Shown: positions 7,957 to 15,686 of the stretch, one piece after another
How the letters are laid out: each line of letters opens with the position of its first letter
Position numbering within the stretch: the first letter of the stretch is position 1
Origin: an uncultured Rhodospirillaceae bacterium
GTDB lineage: Bacteria > Pseudomonadota > Alphaproteobacteria > RF32 > CAG-239
DNA: 18,380 nt
Direction of reading: 5' to 3'
NCBI GenBank assembly: GCA_900313355.1
Contig: OMQZ01000190.1
Location: 1 to 18,380 of the forward strand
Notes under the pieces: generated by a model
Told to the model about the DNA's origin: nothing
Seen by the model: the letters and a program-made list of their open reading frames with translations, nothing else
The model's database searches: none
Translations under genes and position numbers: made by a program

Positions 7957-9369
7957 TTGCTAAAGTACATTATTTCATTTTTGACCTTAGGTCACTTTAG
8001 CTTTGCCATAAACCAAAATTTGAACGGAATGGCAACCTTCTTTCAACACTATTTTGCAGGAACAAATAATTTGCGTATAATTTCGATTATATTGCTGTTA
8101 TTGGCTTTTATCCTCTTTTTGTTCCTGATTGTGATTTTATATATCAAATCCTTGCTCTCTTTTATCAAAGAAAGCGAGGAAACACTTGCCTCCAAGGGAA
8201 TTTCTCTTAACTCAAATGCTAAAATTGAAGATCAAGAAATGGAAAAAGAGCTTGAAAAGGAATTTGAGCGCGACATGGAGGCAAACAAAGCTCAAAGAGA
8301 ATCTTTGAATAAAAAACAAAACAAACAAAGTCTTCTTGACAGCGCCATTGAACTTGGAAAGAAAAAAAAGCAAGAGACAAAACCGAAAACACAACCATTA
8401 CGCCAAATCAAAGAAAATATCCCTTATCCTTCACCGATTGAAGTTCCGGGTTTCAGAGGAAATGCCTCATTAAAAGAATTTGATTGGTCAACAGGCCGCC
8501 AAGGCGAACTTGATGAACTCGCTGCCGGAATCAACTCTGTTTCATCTCAGTATCCTGCGCGTCCGCTTATTCAAACAACCGGCTTAATTATCAATATGCT
8601 CGGGCGTAACATTGATGCCGGAAAGATTGCACAAACAGTCAAAAACAGATGCCAAAACATGGCTTCCGAAGAAGAAATTATTCAGACCATTGATGCCATA
8701 CAAAATTTCATTTCACTTGCCAACAACGGCAAATTCAGCGCATTACCAAACGGCGAAGTTCTTCCGTCCCCTGATGAAGCTCTTTTAGCCCTTTCTCGTG
8801 GAGACACGGGACTCTCACTGTCTTTGATGGAAGCTCTAATCAATTATTACGTTGACAAAGGCTCTCAAGCAAACATTCCTCAAAAAAGAGACATTATCTT
8901 TTTAGAAGCCGCAAATTATGCTTGTATCTTCGGATCCATTGCTCAAATAGACGGGGATGCCGAGCTGGCGACTTCTGCTTTTGAATTAGCCATTGAATTA
9001 TCACCCAAAAATGCAAATGCATGGAGTCGTGTAGGTGATTCTTATGAAAAATCAAATACTGACAGCAAAGCGGTATGGGCATATCAAAATGTGTTGACTT
9101 ACGCCGACACCAATTTATACCCTCACCAAATTGCAAATGCCAATCAAAAGCTTGCAAAATACTACGAAAGCCAAGGCGACAGACAAAGGGCCGCCTCGCT
9201 TTATAATCTCAGCAATTCCTATTACAACACAATCGGCATCAACACACGCCTGACAAATAAAGAGTTGGATATTGTAAGCATTATAGAATCAAAACAAGAA
9301 GAAAATATGCCGGACACAATCCAAAAATTGCTGAACTATTCAAAAATGAAACAAAGCAGACAGATGTAA
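7957..9369 (+). CDS. Membrane protein with coiled-coil linker and C-terminal TPR-like repeats
   Basis: I chose the TTG at 7957 (470 residues) because AAGGAA at 7945-7950 lies six bases before it. The in-frame TTG at 7924 would add 11 residues but has no ribosome site. The N-terminus has two hydrophobic segments, about residues 2-18 (which could also be a signal peptide ending SFA) and 41-63. A strongly charged Glu/Lys/Gln-rich stretch at about 75-145 is probably a coiled coil. A globular helical part follows, and TPR-like repeats occupy roughly residues 310-420 (ELATSAFELAIELSPKNANA, then AWSRVGDSYEKSNTDSKAVW, then AKYYESQGDRQRAASLY). It follows another membrane TPR protein on the same strand, and the two may work together as scaffolds at the inner membrane. 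I do not recognise a named family. Confidence 0.78.
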   Translation: MLKYIISFLTLGHFSFAINQNLNGMATFFQHYFAGTNNLRIISIILLLLAFILFLFLIVILYIKSLLSFIKESEETLASKGISLNSNAKIEDQEMEKELEKEFERDMEANKAQRESLNKKQNKQSLLDSAIELGKKKKQETKPKTQPLRQIKENIPYPSPIEVPGFRGNASLKEFDWSTGRQGELDELAAGINSVSSQYPARPLIQTTGLIINMLGRNIDAGKIAQTVKNRCQNMASEEEIIQTIDAIQNFISLANNGKFSALPNGEVLPSPDEALLALSRGDTGLSLSLMEALINYYVDKGSQANIPQKRDIIFLEAANYACIFGSIAQIDGDAELATSAFELAIELSPKNANAWSRVGDSYEKSNTDSKAVWAYQNVLTYADTNLYPHQIANANQKLAKYYESQGDRQRAASLYNLSNSYYNTIGINTRLTNKELDIVSIIESKQEENMPDTIQKLLNYSKMKQSRQM

Positions 9370-9370
9370 A

Positions 9371-9396
9371 AAAACCTCGCTTTTAAGCGAGGTTTT
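9371..9396. terminator. Bidirectional Rho-independent terminator
   Basis: AAAACCTCGCTT pairs with AAGCGAGGTTTT across a very short loop, two bases after the stop of the TPR gene. The T-rich end (GGTTTTCTTTT) ends the + strand transcript. Read on the other strand, the same hairpin ends in GGTTTTTTT and lies just past the tRNA-Asn gene, so it also terminates the tRNA unit. Confidence 0.87.
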
Positions 9397-9400
9397 CTTT

Positions 9401-9475
9401 TGGCTCCGACTGTCCGGTTCGAACGGACGACCGATCGGTTAACAGCCGATTGCTCTACCGCTGAGCTAAGTCGGA
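9401..9475 (-). tRNA. tRNA-Asn (anticodon GTT), CCA encoded
   Basis: The 75-base gene folds as a full cloverleaf. The acceptor stem pairs TCCGACT with AGTCGGA. The D-arm is GCTC-AGCGGTA-GAGC. The anticodon arm is ATCGG-CTGTTAA-CCGAT, with anticodon GTT. The T-arm is GTCCG-TTCGAAC-CGGAC. The discriminator is G, as expected for asparagine, and CCA is encoded. It lies five bases downstream of the tRNA-Cys gene in the same transcript. Confidence 0.96.
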
Positions 9476-9480
9476 ATATT

Positions 9481-9555
9481 TGGAGGCCGGTACCGGAATT
9501 GAACCGATATAAAAGGATTTGCAGTCCTCTGCATAAGCCATTCTGCCAACCGGCC
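9481..9555 (-). tRNA. tRNA-Cys (anticodon GCA), CCA encoded
   Basis: The 75-base gene has acceptor stem GGCCGGT pairing with ACCGGCC. The anticodon arm carries CTGCAAA, so the anticodon is GCA. The T-arm contains GGTTCAATTCC. The discriminator is T, the identity base for cysteine tRNAs, followed by encoded CCA. It is the promoter-proximal member of a two-tRNA transcript that ends at the 9371-9396 hairpin. Confidence 0.95.
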
Positions 9556-9582
9556 ATCCTGATACCCTTGCGGTACATCCCA

Positions 9583-9640
9583 TATATACAAATATTTTTT
9601 CGTCCGTCAATACTTTTTTTTTATTTTTTGCACTTTTTTT
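9583..9640 (-). promoter_or_regulatory. tRNA promoter with upstream A-tracts (UP-element-like)
   Basis: On the - strand, TTGACG (9610-9605), a 16-base spacer and TATATA (9588-9583) form a good sigma-70 promoter 28 bases before the tRNA-Cys gene. Directly upstream of the -35 box are three A-tracts on this strand (9622-9614, 9629-9624 and 9640-9634) of nine, six and seven bases, with centres about one helical turn apart. This matches the UP elements that drive stable-RNA promoters. The rest of the gap up to base 9712 is AT-rich leader of rpiB, and no clear promoter could be picked in it. Confidence 0.65.
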
Positions 9641-9712
9641 GAACAAATATGAAAAAAAACTTTTATTTAAACATAATTTATTGTTAATTAAAAAAACAGA
9701 AAGGAATTAATT

Positions 9713-10147
9713 ATGAAAATAGCCATAGCTTCAGATCACGGCGGATTTGATTTAAAAGAAAAAATATTAACTTATTTAAAAGCACAGAACATCTCTGTTG
9801 ACGACCTAGGCACACATTCGACAGATTCGGTTGATTATCCTGACTATGCTCACAAAATGGCCCATTACATATTAAATAAAAAAGCGGATTTAGGTATTTT
9901 AATTTGCGGAACCGGAGTCGGCATCTCTATTGCGGCAAACCGCCATAAAGGGATTCGCGCAGCGCTCATATATAATAACTTTGTCGCCGAAATGGCTAAA
10001 AAACACAACAACGCAAACATTTTAGTTTTCGGCGGTCGAACAATGCCTTTTGAAGATGTCATTTCTTACATCAACACATTTTTAAACACATCTTTTGAAG
10101 GCGGACGTCACCAAACAAGATTAAACAAAATAGAAACGGAGGAATAA
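9713..10147 (+). CDS. rpiB: Ribose-5-phosphate isomerase B
   Basis: The enzyme interconverts ribose 5-phosphate and ribulose 5-phosphate in the non-oxidative pentose phosphate pathway in the cytoplasm. At 144 residues it has the normal RpiB length. Diagnostic motifs are SDHGGFDLK (residues 7-15), the active-site loop [17 protein letters not shown] with Cys65 and Thr67, IRAALI (81-86), and a closing segment with FGGRTM. An AAAGGAA ribosome site precedes the ATG. The gene ends two bases before glyA, whose ribosome site GGAGG spans the rpiB stop region, so the two are co-transcribed. Some family members act on allose or galactose phosphates instead, but the housekeeping neighbour favours the ribose enzyme. 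Confidence 0.94.
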   Translation: MKIAIASDHGGFDLKEKILTYLKAQNISVDDLGTHSTDSVDYPDYAHKMAHYILNKKADLGILICGTGVGISIAANRHKGIRAALIYNNFVAEMAKKHNNANILVFGGRTMPFEDVISYINTFLNTSFEGGRHQTRLNKIETEE

Positions 10148-10149
10148 AG

Positions 10150-11403
10150 ATGGATTTTGAACAAACACTTGAAAATGAAGACAACGAAATCTTTGAAATC
10201 ATTGAAAAGGAAAAAATCCGTCAATTGGAACAAATTGAATTGATTGCTTCCGAAAACTACGCTTCAAAGGCGGTTATGCAGGCACAAGGATCTGTTTTAA
10301 CGAACAAATACGCTGAAGGCTATCCCTCAAAAAGATATTATCACGGCTGCGAAAACATTGATATGATTGAAACGCTTGCCATAGAGCGCGCAAAAAAGCT
10401 GTTTAATGCAAAATTTGCCAATGTTCAACCTCATTCCGGAAGCCAAGCAAACACTGCTGTTTATGTTGCTTTGTTACACCCTCATGACACAATTTTAGGG
10501 ATGAGTTTAGATGCCGGCGGACATTTAACTCATGGCGCAAAAGTATCAATTTCAGGAAAATGGCTAAATTCCGTCTCATATGGTGTCAAAAAAGAAACCG
10601 GTTTGATAGATTATGAAGAGGTTGAGCGCTTAGCGTTAGAGAACAGCCCAAAACTTATTATTGCAGGCGGTTCTGCTTATCCGAGACAAATTGATTTTGC
10701 CAGATTCAAAGAAATTGCAAAAAAGGTCGGAGCCTATTTGATGGTTGATATGGCCCATTTTGCAGGCCTTGTTGCCGCCGGCGTTCACAAAAACCCTCTT
10801 GAATATGCTGATGTTGTCACAACAACAACCCACAAAACTTTGCGCGGTCCGCGTGGCGGAATGATTTTAACCAACAACGAAGAAATAGCCAAAAAGATTA
10901 ATTCTGCCGTTTTCCCGGGAACACAAGGCGGTCCGCTCGAACATGTTATTGCAGCAAAAGCTGTTTGCTTTAAAGAAGATTTATCCGACTCATTTAAATT
11001 ATATGCAAAAAATGTTATTGAAAACGCGAAAACACTTGGGCAAACCCTTCAAAAAAGAGGCTTAGATATAATATCCGGCGGAACAGACACACATCTGCTC
11101 TTAGTTGATTTGCGTCCTAAAAACCTAACCGGAGATGTCGTTGCTTCTGCCCTAGAACGAGCTCACATAACCTGCAACAAAAACGCCATTCCTTTTGATC
11201 CTCAGCCGCCCAAAATCACCTCCGGCATCAGGCTTGGCACACCCGCAGGAACAACGCGCGGCTTCGGTAAACAAGAGTTTATTCAAATCGGAAATGCCAT
11301 CGGCGATGTTATTGATGCTCTCCAAAAGCCAAACCCCGATTCGACAATTGAAAAAATTGCAAAAGAAATGATAGCTCTTTGCCATCAATTTCCGATTTAT
11401 TAA
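10150..11403 (+). CDS. glyA: Serine hydroxymethyltransferase
   Basis: This PLP-dependent enzyme converts serine and tetrahydrofolate to glycine and 5,10-methylene-tetrahydrofolate, the main one-carbon source of the cell. The 417-residue protein is full length. Visible hallmarks are [14 protein letters not shown] sequence near residues 30-39, [17 protein letters not shown] (52-68), [11 protein letters not shown] (91-101), [13 protein letters not shown] (199-211), and the PLP lysine Lys229 in [14 protein letters not shown]. The ribosome site GGAGGA lies seven bases before the ATG. It follows rpiB as in many alphaproteobacteria, but nrdR, which often comes next there, is missing. Instead the gene meets a glycosyltransferase gene on the opposite strand tail to tail, overlapping by four bases, with no terminator visible between them. 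Confidence 0.97.
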   Translation: MDFEQTLENEDNEIFEIIEKEKIRQLEQIELIASENYASKAVMQAQGSVLTNKYAEGYPSKRYYHGCENIDMIETLAIERAKKLFNAKFANVQPHSGSQANTAVYVALLHPHDTILGMSLDAGGHLTHGAKVSISGKWLNSVSYGVKKETGLIDYEEVERLALENSPKLIIAGGSAYPRQIDFARFKEIAKKVGAYLMVDMAHFAGLVAAGVHKNPLEYADVVTTTTHKTLRGPRGGMILTNNEEIAKKINSAVFPGTQGGPLEHVIAAKAVCFKEDLSDSFKLYAKNVIENAKTLGQTLQKRGLDIISGGTDTHLLLVDLRPKNLTGDVVASALERAHITCNKNAIPFDPQPPKITSGIRLGTPAGTTRGFGKQEFIQIGNAIGDVIDALQKPNPDSTIEKIAKEMIALCHQFPIY

Positions 11404-12344
11404 TATTTTTTCATAATGCAAAAATATCTCAGCCAATAAAGAGGACCGCAGCCTAAAAAGCTGATCATCTTATTGGCCTTATAGTCGCGTAAAACTTCGG
11501 CAAAAAAGCGAAACATTTTATCTTTGATTTCATATTCCGCATTTTGGCAACACCTGTATTGGTTTCTTAAATATTTCGGAAATAAGTTTTTTCTGATTAA
11601 ATCAATGTCTTTTTCATAAGAAGATTTCAAATAAACATCATTGATATAAAACATCAGGGTTTTATAATCTTGAAGCTGCTTAATGCTGGATTTTTTATTT
11701 GAAATAGATGACATATTCTGAGTATAGAAATAAAGTTTTGCATCTATGACAACCGTTTTTACGTGTTTTGCAAGCAACGCATACGTATGGGGGCCGTCTT
11801 CATAATATATACCCTTAATAAAAGGAATATTTCGAATCGTACTTGTTTTATAAAATTTATTCCAAGCGGCCAAAGAAATTCTGAAATCCCCTTTTTGGAA
11901 AGCAAATTCAAGCGGATTATTTGAAAATTTCGACTGAACAACACCTCTTTTAAACTCTTTGATTTGATAGGGCCCTCCGGAGGATTTTTCATATTGAAAA
12001 CAGACCAAATCAGCTAAATTTTGATCCGCAAAATGCAAACAAATTTCAACAGCTTGAGGATGTAATGCGTCATCAGAATCGACAAACATTGTCCACTCCC
12101 CTTTAGCCTTTTCCAAGCCGTTGTTTCGAGCCATTGAAAGGCCTTGATTCTCTTGGCTGATGATTTGAATACGGCTATCTTGTTGAGCAAATTTTTCTAA
12201 AATTGCTGGGCTTTTATCCGTTGAGCCATCGTTAACACAAATAATTTCAATATCCTTAAAAGTTTGAGAAGCGACAGACTTCAAACAGCGCTCTAAATAT
12301 TTCTCAACATTATACACAGGAATGATTATAGAAACTTTTGCCAT
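11400..12344 (-). CDS. Family 2 glycosyltransferase (GT-A fold)
   Basis: This is a cytoplasmic or membrane-associated transferase that adds a sugar from a nucleotide-sugar donor to a growing glycan. The GT2 core is plain: [20 protein letters not shown] (residues 4-23), CVNDGSTD (36-43), [18 protein letters not shown] (67-84) and the metal-binding DSDD (89-92). The open frame extends 49 codons further upstream. I placed the start at the ATG at 12344 (314 residues) because GGGGAGG sits just before it and family members begin at this point. It is the closest relative in the window of the GT2 encoded at 15687-16634, with about 55 of the first 100 residues identical without gaps by hand alignment. 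It is transcribed away from the DUF4422 gene and converges on glyA. Donor and acceptor are unknown. Confidence 0.9.
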   Translation of the reverse strand: MAKVSIIIPVYNVEKYLERCLKSVASQTFKDIEIICVNDGSTDKSPAILEKFAQQDSRIQIISQENQGLSMARNNGLEKAKGEWTMFVDSDDALHPQAVEICLHFADQNLADLVCFQYEKSSGGPYQIKEFKRGVVQSKFSNNPLEFAFQKGDFRISLAAWNKFYKTSTIRNIPFIKGIYYEDGPHTYALLAKHVKTVVIDAKLYFYTQNMSSISNKKSSIKQLQDYKTLMFYINDVYLKSSYEKDIDLIRKNLFPKYLRNQYRCCQNAEYEIKDKMFRFFAEVLRDYKANKMISFLGCGPLYWLRYFCIMKKY

Positions 12345-12460
12345 ATTTCCTCCCCTCATAAACCCCGCCGATATTAACTTTAATTGAAAACATCTTAAAA
12401 TATCATTAAAACCAAACACATAACCCTGTATAGCTCTTAAAAAAAGCAAAAAAATTAAAC

Positions 12461-12488
12461 TTGAAAAAACAATTAAACCTGTTATAAG
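12461..12488 (+). promoter_or_regulatory. Promoter of the DUF4422-glf-GT2 operon
   Basis: TTGAAA (12461-12466), a 16-base spacer and TATAAG (12483-12488) match sigma-70 well. The transcript would start near 12495, about 23 bases before the GTG start, which is preceded by TAGGA. The 173-base gap 12345-12517 must also hold the promoter of the opposite GT2 gene, but I could not identify one with confidence. Confidence 0.55.
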
Positions 12489-12506
12489 CAAAACAGTTTT
12501 ACTTAT
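12484..12506. promoter_or_regulatory. 23-bp near-perfect inverted repeat at the operon start, possible operator or leader hairpin
   Basis: ATAAGCAAAAC (12484-12494) and GTTTTACTTAT (12496-12506) are inverted copies with one mismatch around a single central base. The repeat covers the end of the -10 box and the predicted start site, and ends immediately before the ribosome site. It could bind a dimeric regulator on DNA. Folding in RNA is less likely, as the loop would be only a base or so unless the inner pairs stay open. Confidence 0.5.
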
Positions 12507-12517
12507 AGGAAAAAATA

Positions 12518-13345
12518 GTGAAAATATTCGTTTGCTACCATAAAAAAGAACTTGTCATTGAAAACGATATACTGCAGCCCATTCAGGTCGGTTCTGCTTT
12601 GGCTAAAGAACTGTTTTTACCTTTAACAGACAATATCGGCGACGAAATTTCGGCACTTAACCCCTATTACAGCGAATTGACTGCTGCATACTGGATTTAT
12701 AAAAACGTTCAAGAAGATATTGTTGGTTTATGCCATTATCGCCGCTTTTTTAATTTTAAAAATGAAGAAACGAAAATTCATCGAATTTCTTCTGACTTTG
12801 TGCAAAAATTCGGTTACGAAAAAGCTCATATTGAGTCTTTAATGACAGATTATGACCTTATTTTGCCCACAAAAAAGGGGGCAAAGAAACACCCCGTTTC
12901 ACTATACGACTTTTATAAAAAAGAACATTATATATCAGATTTGGATATAACCCTCGATGTTATCAAGGAAAAATACCCCGACCAATATCAAACGGCATAT
13001 AAAACCCTACACCAACAAACAAAAGGCTATTACGCCAATATGTTGATTGCAAGAAAAGAAATCTTTGACCAAGCCGCAGCTTGGCTGTTTGATATTTTGT
13101 TTGAAGTGCAAAAAAGAATTCATAAAGATGTCCTCAAAAGAACACCCTATCAACAACGTGTTTATGGATTTATATCTGAGCGCCTGATGTCTGTCTTTGT
13201 CGCTTTACATCCTGAGCTTAGAATAAAAGAAATGCCTTGTTTAATGATCGAAACAGATGAAAAAAAGTGGCGCAAATACTGCTTACATAAGTTTAAGCAA
13301 AAAATCCTAAATTTATTTCATATCAAAAAGGACAAATGTGCATGA
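12518..13345 (+). CDS. DUF4422-family protein, predicted glycosyltransferase
   Basis: This 275-residue protein matches the DUF4422 family, found in capsule and lipopolysaccharide clusters and generally predicted to be glycosyltransferases. The characteristic parts are visible: IFVCYHKKE at the N-terminus, PIQVGSALA, then GDEISALNPYYSELTAAYWI, then VGLCHYRRFF, and a later YANMLIARKEIFD. The start is a GTG, with TAGGA seven bases upstream and the family-typical first residues directly after it. The tail, KFKQKILNLFHIKKDK, is basic and amphipathic and may touch the membrane. It overlaps the next gene by four bases (ATGA at 13342-13345), so it is translationally coupled to glf. No biochemical activity can be assigned from sequence beyond a likely sugar transfer. 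Confidence 0.85.
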   Translation: MKIFVCYHKKELVIENDILQPIQVGSALAKELFLPLTDNIGDEISALNPYYSELTAAYWIYKNVQEDIVGLCHYRRFFNFKNEETKIHRISSDFVQKFGYEKAHIESLMTDYDLILPTKKGAKKHPVSLYDFYKKEHYISDLDITLDVIKEKYPDQYQTAYKTLHQQTKGYYANMLIARKEIFDQAAAWLFDILFEVQKRIHKDVLKRTPYQQRVYGFISERLMSVFVALHPELRIKEMPCLMIETDEKKWRKYCLHKFKQKILNLFHIKKDKCA

Positions 13346-14463
13346 AAGTAGAAAACCTTATCATCGGAGCCGGAATCAGCGGAATAACCGTTGCACACAA
13401 AATCGCAACAGAATTAAACCAAAAGGTTTTGATTATCGATTCGAAAAATCACATCGGTGGAAATTGTTTTGACTATTATAACAAAGCAGGGATTTGTGTT
13501 CATCAATACGGCACACACATTTTCCACACAAACGACAAGCAAGTTTGGGACTTTTTAAGCCAATTTACAAAATGGTATCCTTATATACACAAGGTCAAAG
13601 CCCTCATTGACGGACAAGAAACCCCTATTCCGTTTAACTTAACTTCCATCCGTCAACACTTTCCGCCCGCAACCGCTGATCGGCTTGAAAAAAAGCTCAT
13701 GGAAAAATTCGGCTACAACGTGAAAGTGCCTATTTTAGAGCTTAGAAAAACCAATGATGAAGATTTAACATTTTTAGCTGATTTTGTATATGAAAAAGTG
13801 TTCCTACACTATACATTAAAGCAATGGGGAATGCGTCCTGAAGATTTAGATCCTTCCGTTACCGGTCGCGTTCCTGTTTATGTCAGCAAAGACGACCGCT
13901 ATTTTCAAGACACCTATCAGGCAATCCCTATGCAAGGATACACAAAGATGTTTGAAAAAATGCTCAAACATCCGAACATAAAGTTAAAATTGAACACAAA
14001 ATTTCAAGACATTAAAAATAAAATCACATACGATCGCTTGTTTGTAACATCCCCGATAGATCAGTTTTTTGATTATGAATTCTCAAAATTGCCTTACCGG
14101 AGTTTAAAATTTGATTTTGTAACGCTGGACATGCCTTATTTTCAATCAAATTCCGTCATAAACTATCCAAACAATTATGATTACACACGCATCGGTGAAT
14201 ATAAATATTTTTTAAACGACCAATCAAAAAAGACAACCATATCGTTTGAATATCCCGTCCCCTATAAAGAAGGTGAAAATGAGCCGTATTATCCGATTAT
14301 AAAAGAAGAAAATCAGGCTTTGTACAACAAATATCTTTCAAAAGCAAAAACCTTAAAAAACACCTATTTTCTCGGTCGTCTCGGTGACTATAAATATTAT
14401 GATATGGACAAAGCCGTCAAACGTGCTTTAGAAGTTTTTCAAGGAATTAAAGATGTCGCCTAA
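13342..14463 (+). CDS. glf: UDP-galactopyranose mutase
   Basis: This flavoenzyme converts UDP-galactopyranose to UDP-galactofuranose, the donor for Galf residues in surface glycans. The FAD-binding GAGISG lies at residues 9-14, followed by VLIIDSKNHIGGNCFDYY, and YGTHIFHTN is a signature of the family. YTLKQWG and VTGRVPVY are further conserved segments, and LGRLGDYKYYDMDKAV is the typical C-terminal FAD site. I chose the ATG at 13342 (373 residues) over 13336. It forms the usual ATGA overlap with the upstream gene, and AAAAGGA is nine bases away rather than three. The 3' end overlaps the next gene by 11 bases. Its presence implies that at least one transferase in this cluster uses UDP-Galf. 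Confidence 0.95.
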   Translation: MKVENLIIGAGISGITVAHKIATELNQKVLIIDSKNHIGGNCFDYYNKAGICVHQYGTHIFHTNDKQVWDFLSQFTKWYPYIHKVKALIDGQETPIPFNLTSIRQHFPPATADRLEKKLMEKFGYNVKVPILELRKTNDEDLTFLADFVYEKVFLHYTLKQWGMRPEDLDPSVTGRVPVYVSKDDRYFQDTYQAIPMQGYTKMFEKMLKHPNIKLKLNTKFQDIKNKITYDRLFVTSPIDQFFDYEFSKLPYRSLKFDFVTLDMPYFQSNSVINYPNNYDYTRIGEYKYFLNDQSKKTTISFEYPVPYKEGENEPYYPIIKEENQALYNKYLSKAKTLKNTYFLGRLGDYKYYDMDKAVKRALEVFQGIKDVA

Positions 14464-15562
14464 AGTCTCTGTTGTTGTGCCGATATACGGCGTTGAAAAA
14501 TATCTTAATCAATGCATTGACAGCATCTTAAATCAAACCTTAAAAGAAATTGAGATTATTTTAGTTGACGACGGCTCAAAAGACAAATGTCCTCAAATTG
14601 TGGATGAATATGCCGCCAAAGATAAGCGTATTGTTGCCATACATCAAGAAAACGGCGGATACGGCAAAGCTGTTAATCATGGTTTAGATGTTGCCTCCGG
14701 CGAATACATCAGCATTATTGAATCGGATGATTTTGCCGAGCCGACTTTCTTAGAAAAGCTTTACCTAAAAGCAAAAAAATATGATGCAGACATCTCAAAA
14801 TGCGACTTTAATTTGTTTTTTGAACATACAAAACACTTTCAAAAAGGAAATATGAGCAAAAACAGAGCCCTCCCGCAAGAATGTTTTTTGCTTAAAGAGT
14901 GTCCCTTGTTTTTATATTTTCACCCAAGTATTTGGAGCTGTCTTTATAAAAAAACATTTCTCGACAAGTTTGATCTTCGCATCATAGAAACAAAAGGAGC
15001 TTCTTGGCAAGACAACCTCTTTCAGGTTCAAACCATGACACTCGCAAAAAAAATCGTTTTTGTTAATGAATTTCTCATCAATTATAGAAAATTTCATTAC
15101 AACGAATCAACTGATTTGAAAGATTTTAATATCCCCTACGAACGCTCAAAAGAAATCCACCAATGGCTAAATGAAAATCATATCACAGACGAAGATATTC
15201 TTGCCTGTCTCTACAAACGCGAAATAGCTTATATGCACATCATTTTGCATATGAAAGGCGGACTAAAGCATATCAAAAAAATCGCCCCGATGATAAATGA
15301 GTGGATTGATAAAATACCGCAACAAATAATATCAACCAACAAATACATCAACCATCATGAGCGAAAATTCGTCGCACGAATTAGAAAGAACCCTGATTTT
15401 TGGCTTTTTATTTATAGATTACCAAGATTAAAACAAATCAGAAAGTTCTTTATTTCATTAAAAATAAAAAAACAATATCAATTGTTTCAAATATTTGGCA
15501 TACAATTAACCAACGGCATGCCGGACAAAGAATACCCTGCCTTGCTTAAAATCAAATTGTGA
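14453..15562 (+). CDS. Family 2 glycosyltransferase with extended C-terminal part
   Basis: This 369-residue transferase has the GT-A core VSVVVPIYGVEKYLNQCIDS, then LVDDGSKDKCP (Asp39-Asp40), ENGGYGKAVNHGLDVASGEY, and the metal motif ESDD at residues 90-93, with Glu in place of the usual first Asp. The conserved SIWSCLYKKTFL segment appears further on. The start overlaps glf by 11 bases and has AAGGA seven bases upstream. The C-terminal 100 residues are basic and contain KKQYQLFQIFGIQL, an amphipathic stretch resembling the N-terminus of the LicD-family protein downstream. This is probably a membrane-contact segment. It could be the galactofuranosyltransferase served by glf, but that is inference from position only. 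Confidence 0.9.
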   Translation: MSPKVSVVVPIYGVEKYLNQCIDSILNQTLKEIEIILVDDGSKDKCPQIVDEYAAKDKRIVAIHQENGGYGKAVNHGLDVASGEYISIIESDDFAEPTFLEKLYLKAKKYDADISKCDFNLFFEHTKHFQKGNMSKNRALPQECFLLKECPLFLYFHPSIWSCLYKKTFLDKFDLRIIETKGASWQDNLFQVQTMTLAKKIVFVNEFLINYRKFHYNESTDLKDFNIPYERSKEIHQWLNENHITDEDILACLYKREIAYMHIILHMKGGLKHIKKIAPMINEWIDKIPQQIISTNKYINHHERKFVARIRKNPDFWLFIYRLPRLKQIRKFFISLKIKKQYQLFQIFGIQLTNGMPDKEYPALLKIKL

Positions 15563-15686
15563 GACAAAATAATACTTGAAAAGCAAAAGAAAAAGGAGTA
15601 ATAATAGCACCTGAAGGGGTAAAAATTAAGGGAACTTTTTTTTTACAATTTCACCTTTCGGTGTAACGCTCTTTAAAGGACTTCTA
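15563..15686 (+). promoter_or_regulatory. 124-base gap within the glycan cluster: possible internal promoter and structured leader
   Basis: TTGAAA (15576-15581), an 18-base spacer and AATAAT (15600-15605) could start a second transcript near 15612. An imperfect inverted repeat follows at or just after that start: 15608-15627 (CACCTGAAGGGGTAAAAATT) can pair with 15647-15663 (AATTTCACCTTTCGGTG), leaving a loop with nine consecutive Ts at 15636-15644. AAAGGA before the ATG is a good ribosome site. No terminator of usual form is visible, so read-through from the upstream operon is likely. Confidence 0.35.

Noticed and set aside
9336..9646. Three ORFs of 63-80 residues on both strands around the tRNA genes
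   Set aside because: They run across both tRNA genes and the terminator, so they are translations of structural RNA sequence.
12345..12491. 49-residue N-terminal extension of the - strand glycosyltransferase, which looks like a membrane helix
   Set aside because: A strong GGGGAGG ribosome site precedes the ATG at 12344 and GT2 enzymes start there; the hydrophobic stretch comes from translating AT-rich promoter DNA.
15631..15663. Terminator at the T9 run in the glycan cluster
   Set aside because: No GC-rich hairpin lies immediately before the T-run on either strand; the inverted repeat encloses the Ts in its loop instead of preceding them.
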